In this document: positions 24,361 to 33,362 of the stretch, piece after piece | Layout: every line of letters begins with the position of its first letter | Numbering within the stretch: the stretch's first letter is position 1 | Origin: Streptomyces silvae | GTDB lineage: Bacteria; Actinomycetota; Actinomycetes; Streptomycetales; Streptomycetaceae | Assembly (NCBI RefSeq): GCF_016745505.1 | Contig: NZ_JAERUC010000176.1 | Coordinates: 1-64,000 of the forward strand | DNA: 64,000 nt | Direction of reading: 5' to 3' | Translations under genes and position numbers: made by a program | The notes under the pieces: model-generated | Seen by the model: the letters and a program-made list of their open reading frames with translations, nothing else | Database searches by the model: none | Told to the model about the DNA's origin: nothing

Positions 24361-26593
24361 GCCGGCGCCTCCGGGCGTCAATGAGCATCTCTTGTACGTG
24401 CCGCAGCGGCTGCCCGTCCGCGTCCGTGGAGTGCCGGGTCCAGTTTCCGTCGGGACCCAGGTGCCAGGACGAGGTGGTGTCGGACATGCCTGTTTCCAGG
24501 AGCCTGCTGAGGGCGGCGCGATGCGCGGGGTCGGTGACGCGGACCAGGGCTTCGATCCGGCGGTCGAGGTTACGGTGCATCATGTCGGCGCTGCCGAACC
24601 ACACTTCGGGCTCGCCTCCGTTGCCGAAGGCGAAGACCCGGGAGTGTTCGAGGAAGCGCCCGAGTATCGAGCGGACCCGGATGTTCTCGGAGAGGCCGTC
24701 GACGCCCGGGCGGATCGCGCAGATGCCGCGCACCCAGATGTCGATGGGCACCCCGGCCTGGCCCGCGCGGTAGCAGGCGTCGATGACCGCTTCGTCGACC
24801 ATCGAGTTGACCTTGATGCGTACGTAGGCGGGGCGGCCCGCGCGGTGGTGGGTGATCTCCTTGTTGATCCGGGCGATCAGGCCGTCGCGCAGGGACTTCG
24901 GGGCGACCAGCAGCCGGCGGTAGGTCTCGCGGCGGGAGTAGCCGGAGAGCCGGTTGAAGAGGTCGGAGAGGTCGGCGCCGACCTGCGGGTCGGCGGTGAG
25001 CAGGCCGAGGTCCTCGTAGAGCCGTGCGGTCTTGGGGTGGTAGTTGCCCGTGCCGACGTGGGAGTAGCGGCGCAGGGTGTCGCCCTCCTGACGCACGACG
25101 AGCGACAGCTTGCAGTGCGTCTTGAGACCGACGAGGCCGTAGACGACATGGCAGCCGGACTCCTCCAGCTTGCGGGCCCACTTGATGTTGGCCTGCTCGT
25201 CGAAGCGGGCCTTGATCTCGACGAGGACGAGGACCTGCTTGCCGGATTCGGCCGCGTCGATCAGGGCGTCCACTATCGGTGAGTCACCCGAGGTCCGGTA
25301 CAGGGTCTGCTTGATCGCGAGGACGTCCGGGTCGCCCGCCGCCTGCTCCAGGAAGGCCTGGACGGAGGTGGAGAAGGAGTCGTACGGGTGGTGCAGCAGG
25401 ACATCGCGCTCGCGCAGGGCGGCGAATATGTCGGGCGCGGAGGCGGACTCGACCTCGGCGAGGTCGCGGTGGGTGCCGGCGATGAACTTGGGGTACTTCA
25501 GCTCGGGGCGGTCCAGCGACGCGATGCCGAACAGTCCGGTGAGGTCGAGCGGGCCCGGCAGCGGGTAGAGCTCGGTCTCGGAGATCTTCAGCTCGCGCAC
25601 GAGCAGGTCCAGGACGTACGGGTCGATGGACTCCTCGACCTCCAGCCGGACCGGCGGGCCGAAGCGGCGCCGCATGAGCTCCTTCTCCAGGGCCTGGAGC
25701 AGATTCTCGGCGTCGTCCTCCTCGACCTCCAGGTCCTCGTTCCTGGTGACCCGGAACATGTGGTGGGCGAGGACCTCCATGCCCGGGAAGAGCTCTTCGA
25801 GGTGGGCCGCGATGATGTCCTCTATGGGGACGTAACGCTGCGGGGACGCCTCCAGGAAGCGGGTCAGCAGCGGCGGCACCTTGACGCGGGCGAAGTGCCG
25901 GTGGCCGCTGACGGGGTTGCGGACGACGACGGCGAGGTTCAGCGAGAGCCCCGAGATGTACGGGAACGGGTGCGCCGGGTCGACGGCCAGCGGGGTCAGC
26001 ACGGGGAAGACCCGCTGCCGGAAGAAGGTGAACAGGCGGGCCTGCTCCTTCTCGGTCAGCTCGGGCCAGCGGACCAGCTGGATCCCCTCGTCGGACAGGG
26101 CGGGCGCGACGTCCTGCTGGTAGCAGGCGGCATGGCGGGCCATGAGCTCGCGGGAGCGGGTCCAGATCAGGTCGAGGACCTCGCGCGGCTGGAGTCCGGA
26201 CGCGGACCGGGTGGCGACACCGGTGGCGATACGACGCTTGAGCCCGGCGACCCGGACCATGAAGAACTCGTCCAGGTTCGAGGCGAAGATCGCGAGGAAG
26301 TTAGCCCGTTCGAGGAGCGGTGTGGCGGGGTCCTCGGCCAGCTCCAGAACACGTTCGTTGAACGCGAGCCAACTGCGCTCCCGGTCGAGGAACCGGCCCT
26401 GCGGCAGCTCGTCGCCGTCGCCGTCGGGCTCGTACGCGTCCGGGTCGTTGTCCAGATCGGGGTCGAGGTCGGCGGCTGTGGACAGGCCTGCGGGTACCGC
26501 GCCGGCGACCGCGTGCGGCCGGTGGGCGGCGAGGGAGCCGACCGACGGCTGGGCGGGCTGGACCGGGACCTCGGAGCTGGGCTGCTGGCTCAT
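24347..26593 (-). CDS. ppk: Polyphosphate kinase 1
   Basis: 748 residues from the ATG at 26593 (MSQQPSSEV); an in-frame ATG about 42 codons earlier is possible but would add a low-complexity tail. PPK1 landmarks: RSWLAFNERVLE, FASNLDEFFMVRVAGL, the phosphorylated-His segment YSHVGTGNYHPKTA and VDEAVIDACYRAGQAGV. It makes polyphosphate from ATP reversibly. First gene of a ppk-CHAD-Nudix operon whose genes all overlap. Confidence 0.96.
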   Translation of the reverse strand: MSQQPSSEVPVQPAQPSVGSLAAHRPHAVAGAVPAGLSTAADLDPDLDNDPDAYEPDGDGDELPQGRFLDRERSWLAFNERVLELAEDPATPLLERANFLAIFASNLDEFFMVRVAGLKRRIATGVATRSASGLQPREVLDLIWTRSRELMARHAACYQQDVAPALSDEGIQLVRWPELTEKEQARLFTFFRQRVFPVLTPLAVDPAHPFPYISGLSLNLAVVVRNPVSGHRHFARVKVPPLLTRFLEASPQRYVPIEDIIAAHLEELFPGMEVLAHHMFRVTRNEDLEVEEDDAENLLQALEKELMRRRFGPPVRLEVEESIDPYVLDLLVRELKISETELYPLPGPLDLTGLFGIASLDRPELKYPKFIAGTHRDLAEVESASAPDIFAALRERDVLLHHPYDSFSTSVQAFLEQAAGDPDVLAIKQTLYRTSGDSPIVDALIDAAESGKQVLVLVEIKARFDEQANIKWARKLEESGCHVVYGLVGLKTHCKLSLVVRQEGDTLRRYSHVGTGNYHPKTARLYEDLGLLTADPQVGADLSDLFNRLSGYSRRETYRRLLVAPKSLRDGLIARINKEITHHRAGRPAYVRIKVNSMVDEAVIDACYRAGQAGVPIDIWVRGICAIRPGVDGLSENIRVRSILGRFLEHSRVFAFGNGGEPEVWFGSADMMHRNLDRRIEALVRVTDPAHRAALSRLLETGMSDTTSSWHLGPDGNWTRHSTDADGQPLRHVQEMLIDARRRRRATP

Positions 26594-26821
26594 GGACCTA
26601 TTCTTCCGCGCGTTCGGCTCCTGAGGCGCGTCGGAGCCCGTAAAGATCGCGGGAGAGGCGGAAGTGGCCCCTGGACCGGGGCCGCTCCCGTTGCGGGGGG
26701 TGGGCACAGCTGGCTGCATCCCGTGAGGGTCGCAAGCCCGTCTGAATGGCCGGTAACGGTGACATGACATACAGGGAGCGGTGTGGCTGCGGTGCGTATC
26801 CGGTGCTCACCGTCGGTGAAC

Positions 26822-26857
26822 CCCCTGCCCGGACTCCCCCCGGGGCCCGGGCAGGGG
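26822..26857 (-). terminator. Terminator of the ABC/GntR operon
   Basis: An 11-bp perfect stem (CCCCTGCCCGG with CCGGGCAGGGG) and 14-nt loop, immediately after the permease stop on the minus strand. Confidence 0.7.
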
Positions 26858-26865
26858 TGGTCGGG

Positions 26866-27840
26866 TCAGCCGTGCAGGCGGCGCAGGACGCGGAAGGCGA
26901 GTGCGAGGGCCAGTGCGGCGAGGGCGAGCAGGATGCCGGTCTCGACGAGCTGGAGGGGCCAGAAGTGGGACTGGGGGTGGTAGTCGAGGTAGGCGCCGGT
27001 GACGTCGTGGTCGGCGAGGCACCGGGCGTAGTCGGCCGACGAGACGGACCGCGCGCACAGGTCCTCCGGCAGTCGTGCGCCGCCGCTGGTGAGGTGTCCG
27101 GTCTCCACCCACCAGATGTTCTCCTGGACGTCCAGGGTCCGGCCGGTCACCGTGTCCCGGGGCCAGAGCAGGCCGCGCCGGTAACTGAGGAGAGCGACCA
27201 CCGCGCCGGTGACGAACCCGGACACGGTCAGGGCGAGGAGGGTGCGACGGACCAGGAGGCCGGTGAGCGCTCCGACGGCCAGGCCGAACAGGGGGTGGAC
27301 GAGAGGCAGGATGCCCGTGCCCGCGAAGACCAGCGCGGCGTGCCACTCGTACGGGTAGGGATTGTCCGAGTAGGACTGCGCCCACCGCAGTGCGGACGCC
27401 AGCACGGCCGTACCGGCCAGCAACAGCACGGTCGGCACCGCCAGCTTGGCGGCGAGCCAGTGGGCCGGCGACACGGACTGGGTCCAGGCCGTCCTGAAGG
27501 TGCCGCTCTCCATCTCCCGTGCGATCAGCGGTCCGGCGACGAAGGCGCCGACCAGTACGGGCAGTACCGTCAGGGCGAAGGCACCTTGACCGAAGATGCT
27601 CCGGTACATGTACATGCTGTCCAGGTAGCTGCGGGCCGTCACGTCGCAGTCCCGGCCCGCGCCTCCGTCCACCGGGCAGCCGCTCGCCCCGAACACCTCG
27701 GCGACATGGGACGACCGCAGTGCGACGGCGACCAGGACGAGTACGGCCAGGGCGGCCAGCCCTCCGGCGATCCACAGCGTCCACCGGTGCTGGCGTACGA
27801 CGACGCGGGCCGGGCCGCGCAGCGTGGTGAGGGTGCTCAT
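26866..27840 (-). CDS. ABC transporter permease (ABC-2 like)
   Basis: 324 residues from the ATG at 27840. About six hydrophobic segments; an extracytoplasmic loop after the first helix carries paired Cys (SGCPVDGG, RDCDVT), and another loop carries C-A-R and R-C-L. It overlaps the ATPase stop by 4 bp. With the GntR repressor it forms a YtrA/YtrB-type export or envelope-stress operon. The substrate is unknown. Confidence 0.82.
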   Translation of the reverse strand: MSTLTTLRGPARVVVRQHRWTLWIAGGLAALAVLVLVAVALRSSHVAEVFGASGCPVDGGAGRDCDVTARSYLDSMYMYRSIFGQGAFALTVLPVLVGAFVAGPLIAREMESGTFRTAWTQSVSPAHWLAAKLAVPTVLLLAGTAVLASALRWAQSYSDNPYPYEWHAALVFAGTGILPLVHPLFGLAVGALTGLLVRRTLLALTVSGFVTGAVVALLSYRRGLLWPRDTVTGRTLDVQENIWWVETGHLTSGGARLPEDLCARSVSSADYARCLADHDVTGAYLDYHPQSHFWPLQLVETGILLALAALALALAFRVLRRLHG

Positions 27841-28730
27841 CCCGCGGCCACCTCCTCGCGGGCGTGCGCGCTCGGCGTCAGCAGCGGCGGTGCCTCCGGC
27901 GAGCGGAGGTGGGCGAGCAGCAGCTCCTCCAGGGAGGGTTCCGTGACGTCCCAGTCGGCGGGGTCCACCGGGCCCTCCTTCCTGACCAGCGCGGTGAGCT
28001 GACGTCCCGTCGTGCGCGATTCGACGACGGTGTGCGGGGCGAGGTCGCGGGCCTGGCCGGTGACCAGGGCGTGCGCGGCGACGATGTCGTCGCTCTCGCC
28101 GCCGAGCCGGACCCGGCCGCCGTCCACGAACAGGAGGTAGTCGCAGGAGCCTTCGAGCTCGGTGAGGATGTGTGAGGACATCACGATGGTGGTGGCGTTC
28201 TCGGCGGCCTCGGCCATCAGGATGCCCATCAGCTGGTGCCGGGCGAGCGGGTCGAGGTCGGCCATCGGCTCGTCCAGCAGCATCAGTTCGGGCCGCTTGC
28301 CCAGCGCGAGCGCGAGGGCGAGCCGGGTCCGCTGCCCGCCGGAGAGGGTACGGACCTTCGCGTCCTGCGGGAGCGGTCCGGCGACCCGGTCGGCCGCCTC
28401 GCGGTCCCAGGTGGCCGGGTTGAGCTCGGCCCCCGCCCACAGGGTGTCGGCCACGGTGAGCTGCGGATACAGCGGCTTGTCCTGGGAGACGTACGCGATG
28501 CGGGACCGCGCCTCCCCGGGGCCGGTGCCGAGCACGCGCAACGAGCCCTCGGTGGGCCGGAGCAGGCCGGCGGCGAGGCCGAGCAGCGTGGACTTACCGG
28601 CTCCGTTGGGCCCCACGAGGGCGCAGACCCGCCCTGCGGGCAGCCGGAACGAGCAGTCGCGCAGCGCCCACCCGCGCTTCCGTCCGTACGTCATGCCGAG
28701 GCCGTTCGCCTCGATCGCGGCACCGGTCAT
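27837..28730 (-). CDS. ABC transporter ATP-binding protein
   Basis: 297 residues from the ATG at 28730, which shares one base with the gntR stop (TGATG). Walker A GPNGAGKST, signature LSGGQRTRLALALALGK and Walker B LMLLDEPMADLDP. The C-terminal ~70 residues form an extra accessory region seen in ABC-2 exporters. Coupled on both sides to its operon partners. Confidence 0.92.
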   Translation of the reverse strand: MTGAAIEANGLGMTYGRKRGWALRDCSFRLPAGRVCALVGPNGAGKSTLLGLAAGLLRPTEGSLRVLGTGPGEARSRIAYVSQDKPLYPQLTVADTLWAGAELNPATWDREAADRVAGPLPQDAKVRTLSGGQRTRLALALALGKRPELMLLDEPMADLDPLARHQLMGILMAEAAENATTIVMSSHILTELEGSCDYLLFVDGGRVRLGGESDDIVAAHALVTGQARDLAPHTVVESRTTGRQLTALVRKEGPVDPADWDVTEPSLEELLLAHLRSPEAPPLLTPSAHAREEVAAG

Positions 28731-29137
28731 CAGTGCTGGTCCCCCTTGAATGTGCTGTCCAGTACGTCGGTGAAGAGCGCGCTCACGTCGTCCTTGTCCA
28801 GTCCCGCCGCGCGGGCCCTGCGGGTCCACTCGGCGAGTTCGGCGCGCAGGGGCGCGTCGGTGGTGACCGCCGCGCTGCCGAGGGTGCGGCGGACGAAGGT
28901 GCCGAGGCCGCGGCGGGCCTCGACGAGGCCTTCGCGTTCCAGCTCGCGGTAGGCCTTGAGCACGGTGTTCGGGTTGATCGCCGTGGCCTCGACGACCTCG
29001 CGGGCCGTGGGCAGCCGGTCGCCCGGCTCCAGCACACCGAGGCGGAGCGCCTGCTTGGTCTGCTGCACGATCTGGAGGTAGGTGGCGACGCCGCTGCGTC
29101 GGTCGATGCGGAATTCGACCGCTGCGGACTCTGCCAT
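28730..29137 (-). CDS. GntR-family regulator, YtrA subfamily
   Basis: 135 residues from the ATG at 29137 (AAAGGG upstream). A winged-helix domain (YLQIVQQTKQALRLGVLEPGDRLPTAREVV, INPNTVLKAYRELEREGLVEARRGLGTFV) plus a short helical tail is the YtrA architecture. A perfect 13-bp inverted repeat lies 6 bp upstream of the start, so it should repress its own ABC operon. Confidence 0.92.
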   Translation of the reverse strand: MAESAAVEFRIDRRSGVATYLQIVQQTKQALRLGVLEPGDRLPTAREVVEATAINPNTVLKAYRELEREGLVEARRGLGTFVRRTLGSAAVTTDAPLRAELAEWTRRARAAGLDKDDVSALFTDVLDSTFKGDQH

Positions 29138-29143
29138 GTGCAC

Positions 29144-29175
29144 CACCCTTTCACTAATTGAGTAGTGAAAGGGTG
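29144..29175. promoter_or_regulatory. Operator of the GntR/ABC operon
   Basis: Perfect 13-bp arms, CACCCTTTCACTA and TAGTGAAAGGGTG, around a 6-bp A/T-rich centre. It ends 6 bp before the gntR start codon, covering the ribosome-site region and presumably the promoter. This is the strongest dyad in the neighbourhood. Confidence 0.85.
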
Positions 29176-29185
29176 TCGGAAAGAA

Positions 29186-29211
29186 GGGGCGGCGTCAAGT
29201 GACGCCGCCCC
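29186..29211 (-). terminator. Terminator of mshD
   Basis: GGGGCGGCGTCA and TGACGCCGCCCC pair perfectly, 18 bp past the mshD stop, insulating it from the GntR operon promoter. Confidence 0.75.
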
Positions 29212-29229
29212 TGGGGGTGTTGGTGCTGC

Positions 29230-30153
29230 TCAGGACTCCGTGCGGTACATCAGGTCGACCTCGTGCGTGGCGAAGCCCATGCGCTCGTACACCGACAGGG
29301 CCGCGGGGTTGTCGGCGTCGACGTAGAGCATCGCCGTCGGCAGGCCCCGCGAGGCCAGGTGGCGCAGGCCGATCGCGGTGAGCGCCTTGCCGAGCCCGCC
29401 GCCCTGGGCGTCGGGGCGGATGCCGACGACGTAGACCTCACCGAGCTCGTCCTCGGCGTGCACCTTCGTCCAGTGGAAGCCGATGAGCTCGCCGTCGCGC
29501 TCGGCGAGGAAGAAGCCCTCCGGGTCGAACCAGGGCTCGGCCTTGCGGTCGTCCAGGTCCCGCTGGGTGAGGGAGCCCTGCTCGGGGTGGTGGGCGAAGG
29601 CGGCGCTGTTGACGGCGAGCCAGGCCGCGTCGTCCTGCCCCGGGACGAAGGTGCGCACGGTGACGCCCGGCGGGAGCACCGGCTCGGCGATGTCGAGGTC
29701 GGTCAACGACCGCCTGAGCTGGCGCAGTTCGCGGAAGAGGGAGAGGCCGAGCACCTGCGCGAGGTGCCGGGCGGCGGACTTGCCGCCGTGCGCCCAGACC
29801 CGCAGCCGCTTCCCGGTCGCGGCGAGGAGGGCGGCACCGAGCGCCCGGCCGTGGCCGCGGCCCCGGTGGGCGGGGGCCACGACCAGCTCGGCCGCGGGGG
29901 CCTCGACGGGGTCGGTGTCCTCCAGCTGTGCGTATCCGGCCAGCGCGCCGTCGACGGTGAGCAGGAAATGCCGGACGCCCTCGCGGTGCCCGCCCCTCAA
30001 CTGCAGCCGCCCCTGCTCGGACACGGCCTGCCGGCCGTCGGTCCCGGCGGCCTCGCCGAGGAGGGCGAGGACGGCGTCGGCCTGCTCGGGGGTGAGCGCG
30101 TCGAGGGTCTCGATCTCGCGCCCGGGGGAGGGGAGGGGTGCGTCAGTCGTCAT
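29230..30153 (-). CDS. mshD: Mycothiol synthase (mycothiol acetyltransferase)
   Basis: 307 residues from the ATG at 30153. Two GNAT domains in tandem: a degenerate first one (ELVVAPAHRGRGHGRALGAALL) and a second (EVYVVGIRPDAQGGGLGKALTAIGL, YVDADNPAALSVYERMGF). That double-GNAT design and length are diagnostic of MshD, which acetylates Cys-GlcN-Ins in the last step of mycothiol synthesis. TACGCT lies 7 nt before the ATG, so the mRNA is probably leaderless. Confidence 0.93.
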   Translation of the reverse strand: MTTDAPLPSPGREIETLDALTPEQADAVLALLGEAAGTDGRQAVSEQGRLQLRGGHREGVRHFLLTVDGALAGYAQLEDTDPVEAPAAELVVAPAHRGRGHGRALGAALLAATGKRLRVWAHGGKSAARHLAQVLGLSLFRELRQLRRSLTDLDIAEPVLPPGVTVRTFVPGQDDAAWLAVNSAAFAHHPEQGSLTQRDLDDRKAEPWFDPEGFFLAERDGELIGFHWTKVHAEDELGEVYVVGIRPDAQGGGLGKALTAIGLRHLASRGLPTAMLYVDADNPAALSVYERMGFATHEVDLMYRTES

Positions 30154-30269
30154 GGGTACGAGCGTACGGGGCGGGGGCGGGCCGCCGGGGGCGAAGGCCG
30201 CGCGACAAGCGGGCGGGGCGCCGGGGCCGCGACGCGCTGGAAGACCCCGCATCGCCCCGCCGGGCCGGC

Positions 30270-31025
30270 CTACTGGACTTCGTCGAAGCTGGGGACGGCG
30301 TAGCCGGCCTGGGCGGCCGAGAGCTTCACGGTCCGGTAGCCGCCGTCGCCCTTGTCGCCGGCGTACTTGCTCCAGAACTGGCACGTGTCACCGGTGTCGG
30401 TGCCCCAGTCGACGGCCTTGGCGGCGGGGAGCTCGTCGCAGGACAGCTTGCTCGCGTCGCTGCGCCCGGACCCGGCGCCGTACCTCTCGTAGAACGCCTG
30501 GTACGCGGCCTTCGCGACCAGCAGGCCCTTGTCGGCACGGGCCTTGTAGGAGGTGATGAAGCTGCCCTCGCGGTACGAGTCGCTGATCGTGATCGTGTAG
30601 GGGATCTCGGCCCCCTCGTACGTCACGGTGCACCGGCTGACCGCACCGGCCTTCTGCGTCACGCCGTCCGGGCAGGTGGCCGAGGTCTTCCCGGGCACCT
30701 TGGTGCCGGACAGGACCGTCTCGCGCAGCCTGTGTTCGATCTGCTCGGTGAACGAAGCTCCCGGGGCGGGCTTCGGGGTGACCTTGAGGCGCTCGTCGCC
30801 GCTCTTGACGACGTCCTTCTGCGGGCCGTCGACGAGGACCGCGAGGTCGCCCTCCGGTGCGGACGCGGAGCCGCCCCCGTCGGAGTCGTTGTCGGAGCTG
30901 GAGCCGGAGCCGTGGTTCGCGCGCGACTTTCTGTGCGAGCCGCCGTCGTCACCGTCGCCGGAGCTGCAGCCGGCGGTGAGCAGTCCGGCGGCGAGCAGCG
31001 CTACAAGAAGCTTTGAATTCCTCAT
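30270..31025 (-). CDS. DUF4333-domain lipoprotein
   Basis: 251 residues from the ATG at 31025; TAGTCT lies 7 nt upstream, indicating a leaderless transcript. Lipobox LTAGC, a Ser/Asp/Gly-rich linker of about 45 residues, then the DUF4333 segment with the ATCPDGV motif and a second Cys in SRCTVTYEG. A further domain with two Cys (KLSCDELP, DTCQFW) follows. Surface protein of unknown function. Confidence 0.82.
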   Translation of the reverse strand: MRNSKLLVALLAAGLLTAGCSSGDGDDGGSHRKSRANHGSGSSSDNDSDGGGSASAPEGDLAVLVDGPQKDVVKSGDERLKVTPKPAPGASFTEQIEHRLRETVLSGTKVPGKTSATCPDGVTQKAGAVSRCTVTYEGAEIPYTITISDSYREGSFITSYKARADKGLLVAKAAYQAFYERYGAGSGRSDASKLSCDELPAAKAVDWGTDTGDTCQFWSKYAGDKGDGGYRTVKLSAAQAGYAVPSFDEVQ

Positions 31026-31390
31026 GAGGCGGAGACTAGAGGGACCCTCCGACACGGCTTCGGGCCCGAAACGGCGTCAGGAGCGACCGTTCCGGGCTGG
31101 AATGGCGGCATAAAGCGGGGCGATCACGGCCCCTGGCACCGGCTTCGCGGGCGGTGGTGATGGCCTGCCCTCATCGGCCTGTGGCGCGTCTGTCGTCCAA
31201 CCGTGACAGTGACCATCCGTCAGCCGCCCGTCAGCCGTCCGTCACCGGAGCTCCGGCGGGGATGCGTGGCGGGTGGGATCTGCCGCTTCCTGACCTGGAC
31301 GCAACCTGCTCGTAACCGCACAACCCTGTCGCGCTACGCGCGTTGACTCTAGGCTGCGGCACGCAGGATCCAGAGACTTGAAGGGGACCG
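31026..31390. other. 365-bp gap with 11-nt direct repeats and promoter
   Basis: Gene-free region between two divergent genes. It holds three tandem 11-nt units at 31217-31249 (CCGTCAGCCGC, CCGTCAGCCGT, CCGTCACCGGA), possibly a degenerate PHO box, and a TAGGCT -10-like element near 31350 preceded by TTGACT. The promoter of the DUF4333 gene lies at its left edge. Confidence 0.5.
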
Positions 31391-33211
31391 ATGTCAGCGA
31401 CTCCGCAGCATCCACAGAAGAACCGCACGTCCCGGCGGGTGCTCGCCGCCACCGCCGGACTCGTCACCGTAGGGGCGCTCGTCGCCGCGATGCCGGCCGG
31501 TGCCCACGACCGGGGCAAGGGCCACGGCCACGGCCACCAGTCCCGCACCGTCGATGTGCAGCTGCTCTCCTTCAACGATCTGCACGGCAACCTGGAGCCG
31601 CCGGCCGGTTCGGCCGGGACGGTCAGTGAGACGCAGGCCGACGGCACGGTGACGTCCGTCCCCGCCGGTGGTGTCGAGTACCTCGCGACCTCGCTGCGCA
31701 CCGCGCGCAAGGGCAACCCGTACTCCGTGACCGCGGCCGGCGGCGACATGGTCGGTGCGAGCCCGCTGCTGTCGGGGCTCTTCCACGACGAGCCGACCAT
31801 CGAGGCGCTCAACGGGCTCGACCTCGACGTCACGGCGGTGGGCAACCACGAGTTCGACGAGGGGGCCACCGAGCTGGCCCGCCTCCAGAACGGCGGCTGC
31901 CACCCGGTCGAGGGCTGCTACGAGAAGGGCAAGAAGTTCAAGGGCGCGGACTTCCCGTACCTCGCGGCCAACGTGACGAGCGAGAAGACCGGCAAGCCGA
32001 TCCTCAAGCCGTACACGGTCTGGAAGAAGAACGGCGTCAAGATCGGCTTCATCGGGGTGACCCTCGAGGGCACGCCGAACATCGTCACGGCCAACGGCGT
32101 CAAGGGCCTGAAGTTCCACGACGAGATCGAGACGGTCAACAAGTACGCCAAGGAGCTGGACCGCCAGGGCGTCAAGTCCATCGTCGCGCTGATCCACGAG
32201 GGCGGGGCCCCGGCCTCGGCGTCGTACAACTACGACTGCGACAGCCCCGGGGCCGGTGACGGCATCTCCGGGCCGATCGTGGACATCGCCAAGGGCATCA
32301 CGCCGAAGGTCGACGCCCTGGTCACGGGCCACACCCACCAGGCGTACGTCTGCACGGTCCCGGACCCCTCGGGCAAGCCGCGCATGGTCACCTCGGCGTC
32401 GTCGTTCGGCAAGCTCTACACCGACACGACCCTCACCTACGACCGCCGGACCAACGACATCGTCCGTACGTCGGTGGAGTCGGCGAACCACATCGTCAGC
32501 CGGGACCAGGCCAAGGCCACCGACATGACGAAGCTGATCGCCCGCTGGAACACGCTGGCCGCGCCCATCGCGAACCGGCCGCAGGGCTGGATCACCGCCG
32601 ACATCAACGGCCGCGGCTCCACGGCTCCCGAGAAGCCCCTGGGCAACCTGATCGCCGACGCCCAGCTGGAGGGCCTGGCCCCCGCGGACAAGGGCGGCGC
32701 CGTCGTCGCGTTCATGAACCCGGGCGGCATCCGCGCGGACCTGGTGCACGCGGCGTCCGGCAGCGAGGGCGACGGGGTGGTGACGTACGGCGAGGCGTTC
32801 ACCGTCCAGCCGTTCACCAACATGATGAACGTCGTCGACCTGACGGGTGCGCAGCTGGTGGCCGCGCTCCAGCAGCAGGTCAGCGGCTCCAACGAGGCCT
32901 CCCCGAAGATCCTCCAGGTCTCGAAGGGGCTCACCTACACGCTGGACCTGACGAAGTCGGGTGCCGACCGGGTGGTCGCGGACACGATCCGTCTGAACGG
33001 TGAGGCGATCGACCCGGCGAAGACGTACCGCGTCGCGATGAACGAGTTCCTCGCGGGCGGCGGCGACGGCTTCGCGGCCCTCGGCGAAGGTACGAACAAG
33101 CTGGTCGGCGCGTCCGACCTGGACCTGTTCAACGCGTACCTGGCGGCGCACTCCACCGCCGACGCGCCGCTGGCCCCGCCGGCCACGGACCGGATCACGG
33201 TCGTCCAGTAG
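31391..33211 (+). CDS. Secreted bifunctional metallophosphatase / 5'-nucleotidase
   Basis: 606 residues. Sec-type signal (RRVLAATAGLVTVGALVAAMPAGA), then a His/Gly-rich stretch. The N-terminal metallophosphoesterase domain shows LSFNDLHGNLEP, GGDMVGASPL, GNHEFDEG and GHTHQAYVC. The C-terminal 5'-nucleotidase domain shows ADAQLEG, NPGGIRADL and MNEFLAGGGDGF. It releases phosphate from extracellular nucleotides and fits the phosphate-scavenging surroundings. Confidence 0.94.
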   Translation: MSATPQHPQKNRTSRRVLAATAGLVTVGALVAAMPAGAHDRGKGHGHGHQSRTVDVQLLSFNDLHGNLEPPAGSAGTVSETQADGTVTSVPAGGVEYLATSLRTARKGNPYSVTAAGGDMVGASPLLSGLFHDEPTIEALNGLDLDVTAVGNHEFDEGATELARLQNGGCHPVEGCYEKGKKFKGADFPYLAANVTSEKTGKPILKPYTVWKKNGVKIGFIGVTLEGTPNIVTANGVKGLKFHDEIETVNKYAKELDRQGVKSIVALIHEGGAPASASYNYDCDSPGAGDGISGPIVDIAKGITPKVDALVTGHTHQAYVCTVPDPSGKPRMVTSASSFGKLYTDTTLTYDRRTNDIVRTSVESANHIVSRDQAKATDMTKLIARWNTLAAPIANRPQGWITADINGRGSTAPEKPLGNLIADAQLEGLAPADKGGAVVAFMNPGGIRADLVHAASGSEGDGVVTYGEAFTVQPFTNMMNVVDLTGAQLVAALQQQVSGSNEASPKILQVSKGLTYTLDLTKSGADRVVADTIRLNGEAIDPAKTYRVAMNEFLAGGGDGFAALGEGTNKLVGASDLDLFNAYLAAHSTADAPLAPPATDRITVVQ

Positions 33212-33229
33212 GACCCGTACGTGAATGAG

Positions 33230-33260
33230 GGGGCGGCGGGCCGGACCGGCCCGCCGCCCC
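33230..33260. terminator. Terminator after 5'-nucleotidase
   Basis: A near-perfect dyad with 15-bp arms around one A (GGGGCGGCGGGCCGG and complement), followed by TTT, 18 bp after the stop. Confidence 0.88.
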
Positions 33261-33362
33261 TTTGCCGTCGGTGTCCGCGTCCCAGGCCCTCTTCCTGACA
33301 TGACGTGGGCGCGTCACAATTCGGGGGCTGCCAGACCCCCCACGGCCGACGGAGGCACCCGT

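Noticed and set aside
26758..26764. TGTCACC (minus strand) upstream of ppk as a PHO half-site
   Set aside because: Only one unit is recognisable and the next 11 nt do not repeat it, so a PhoP site is not supported by sequence alone.
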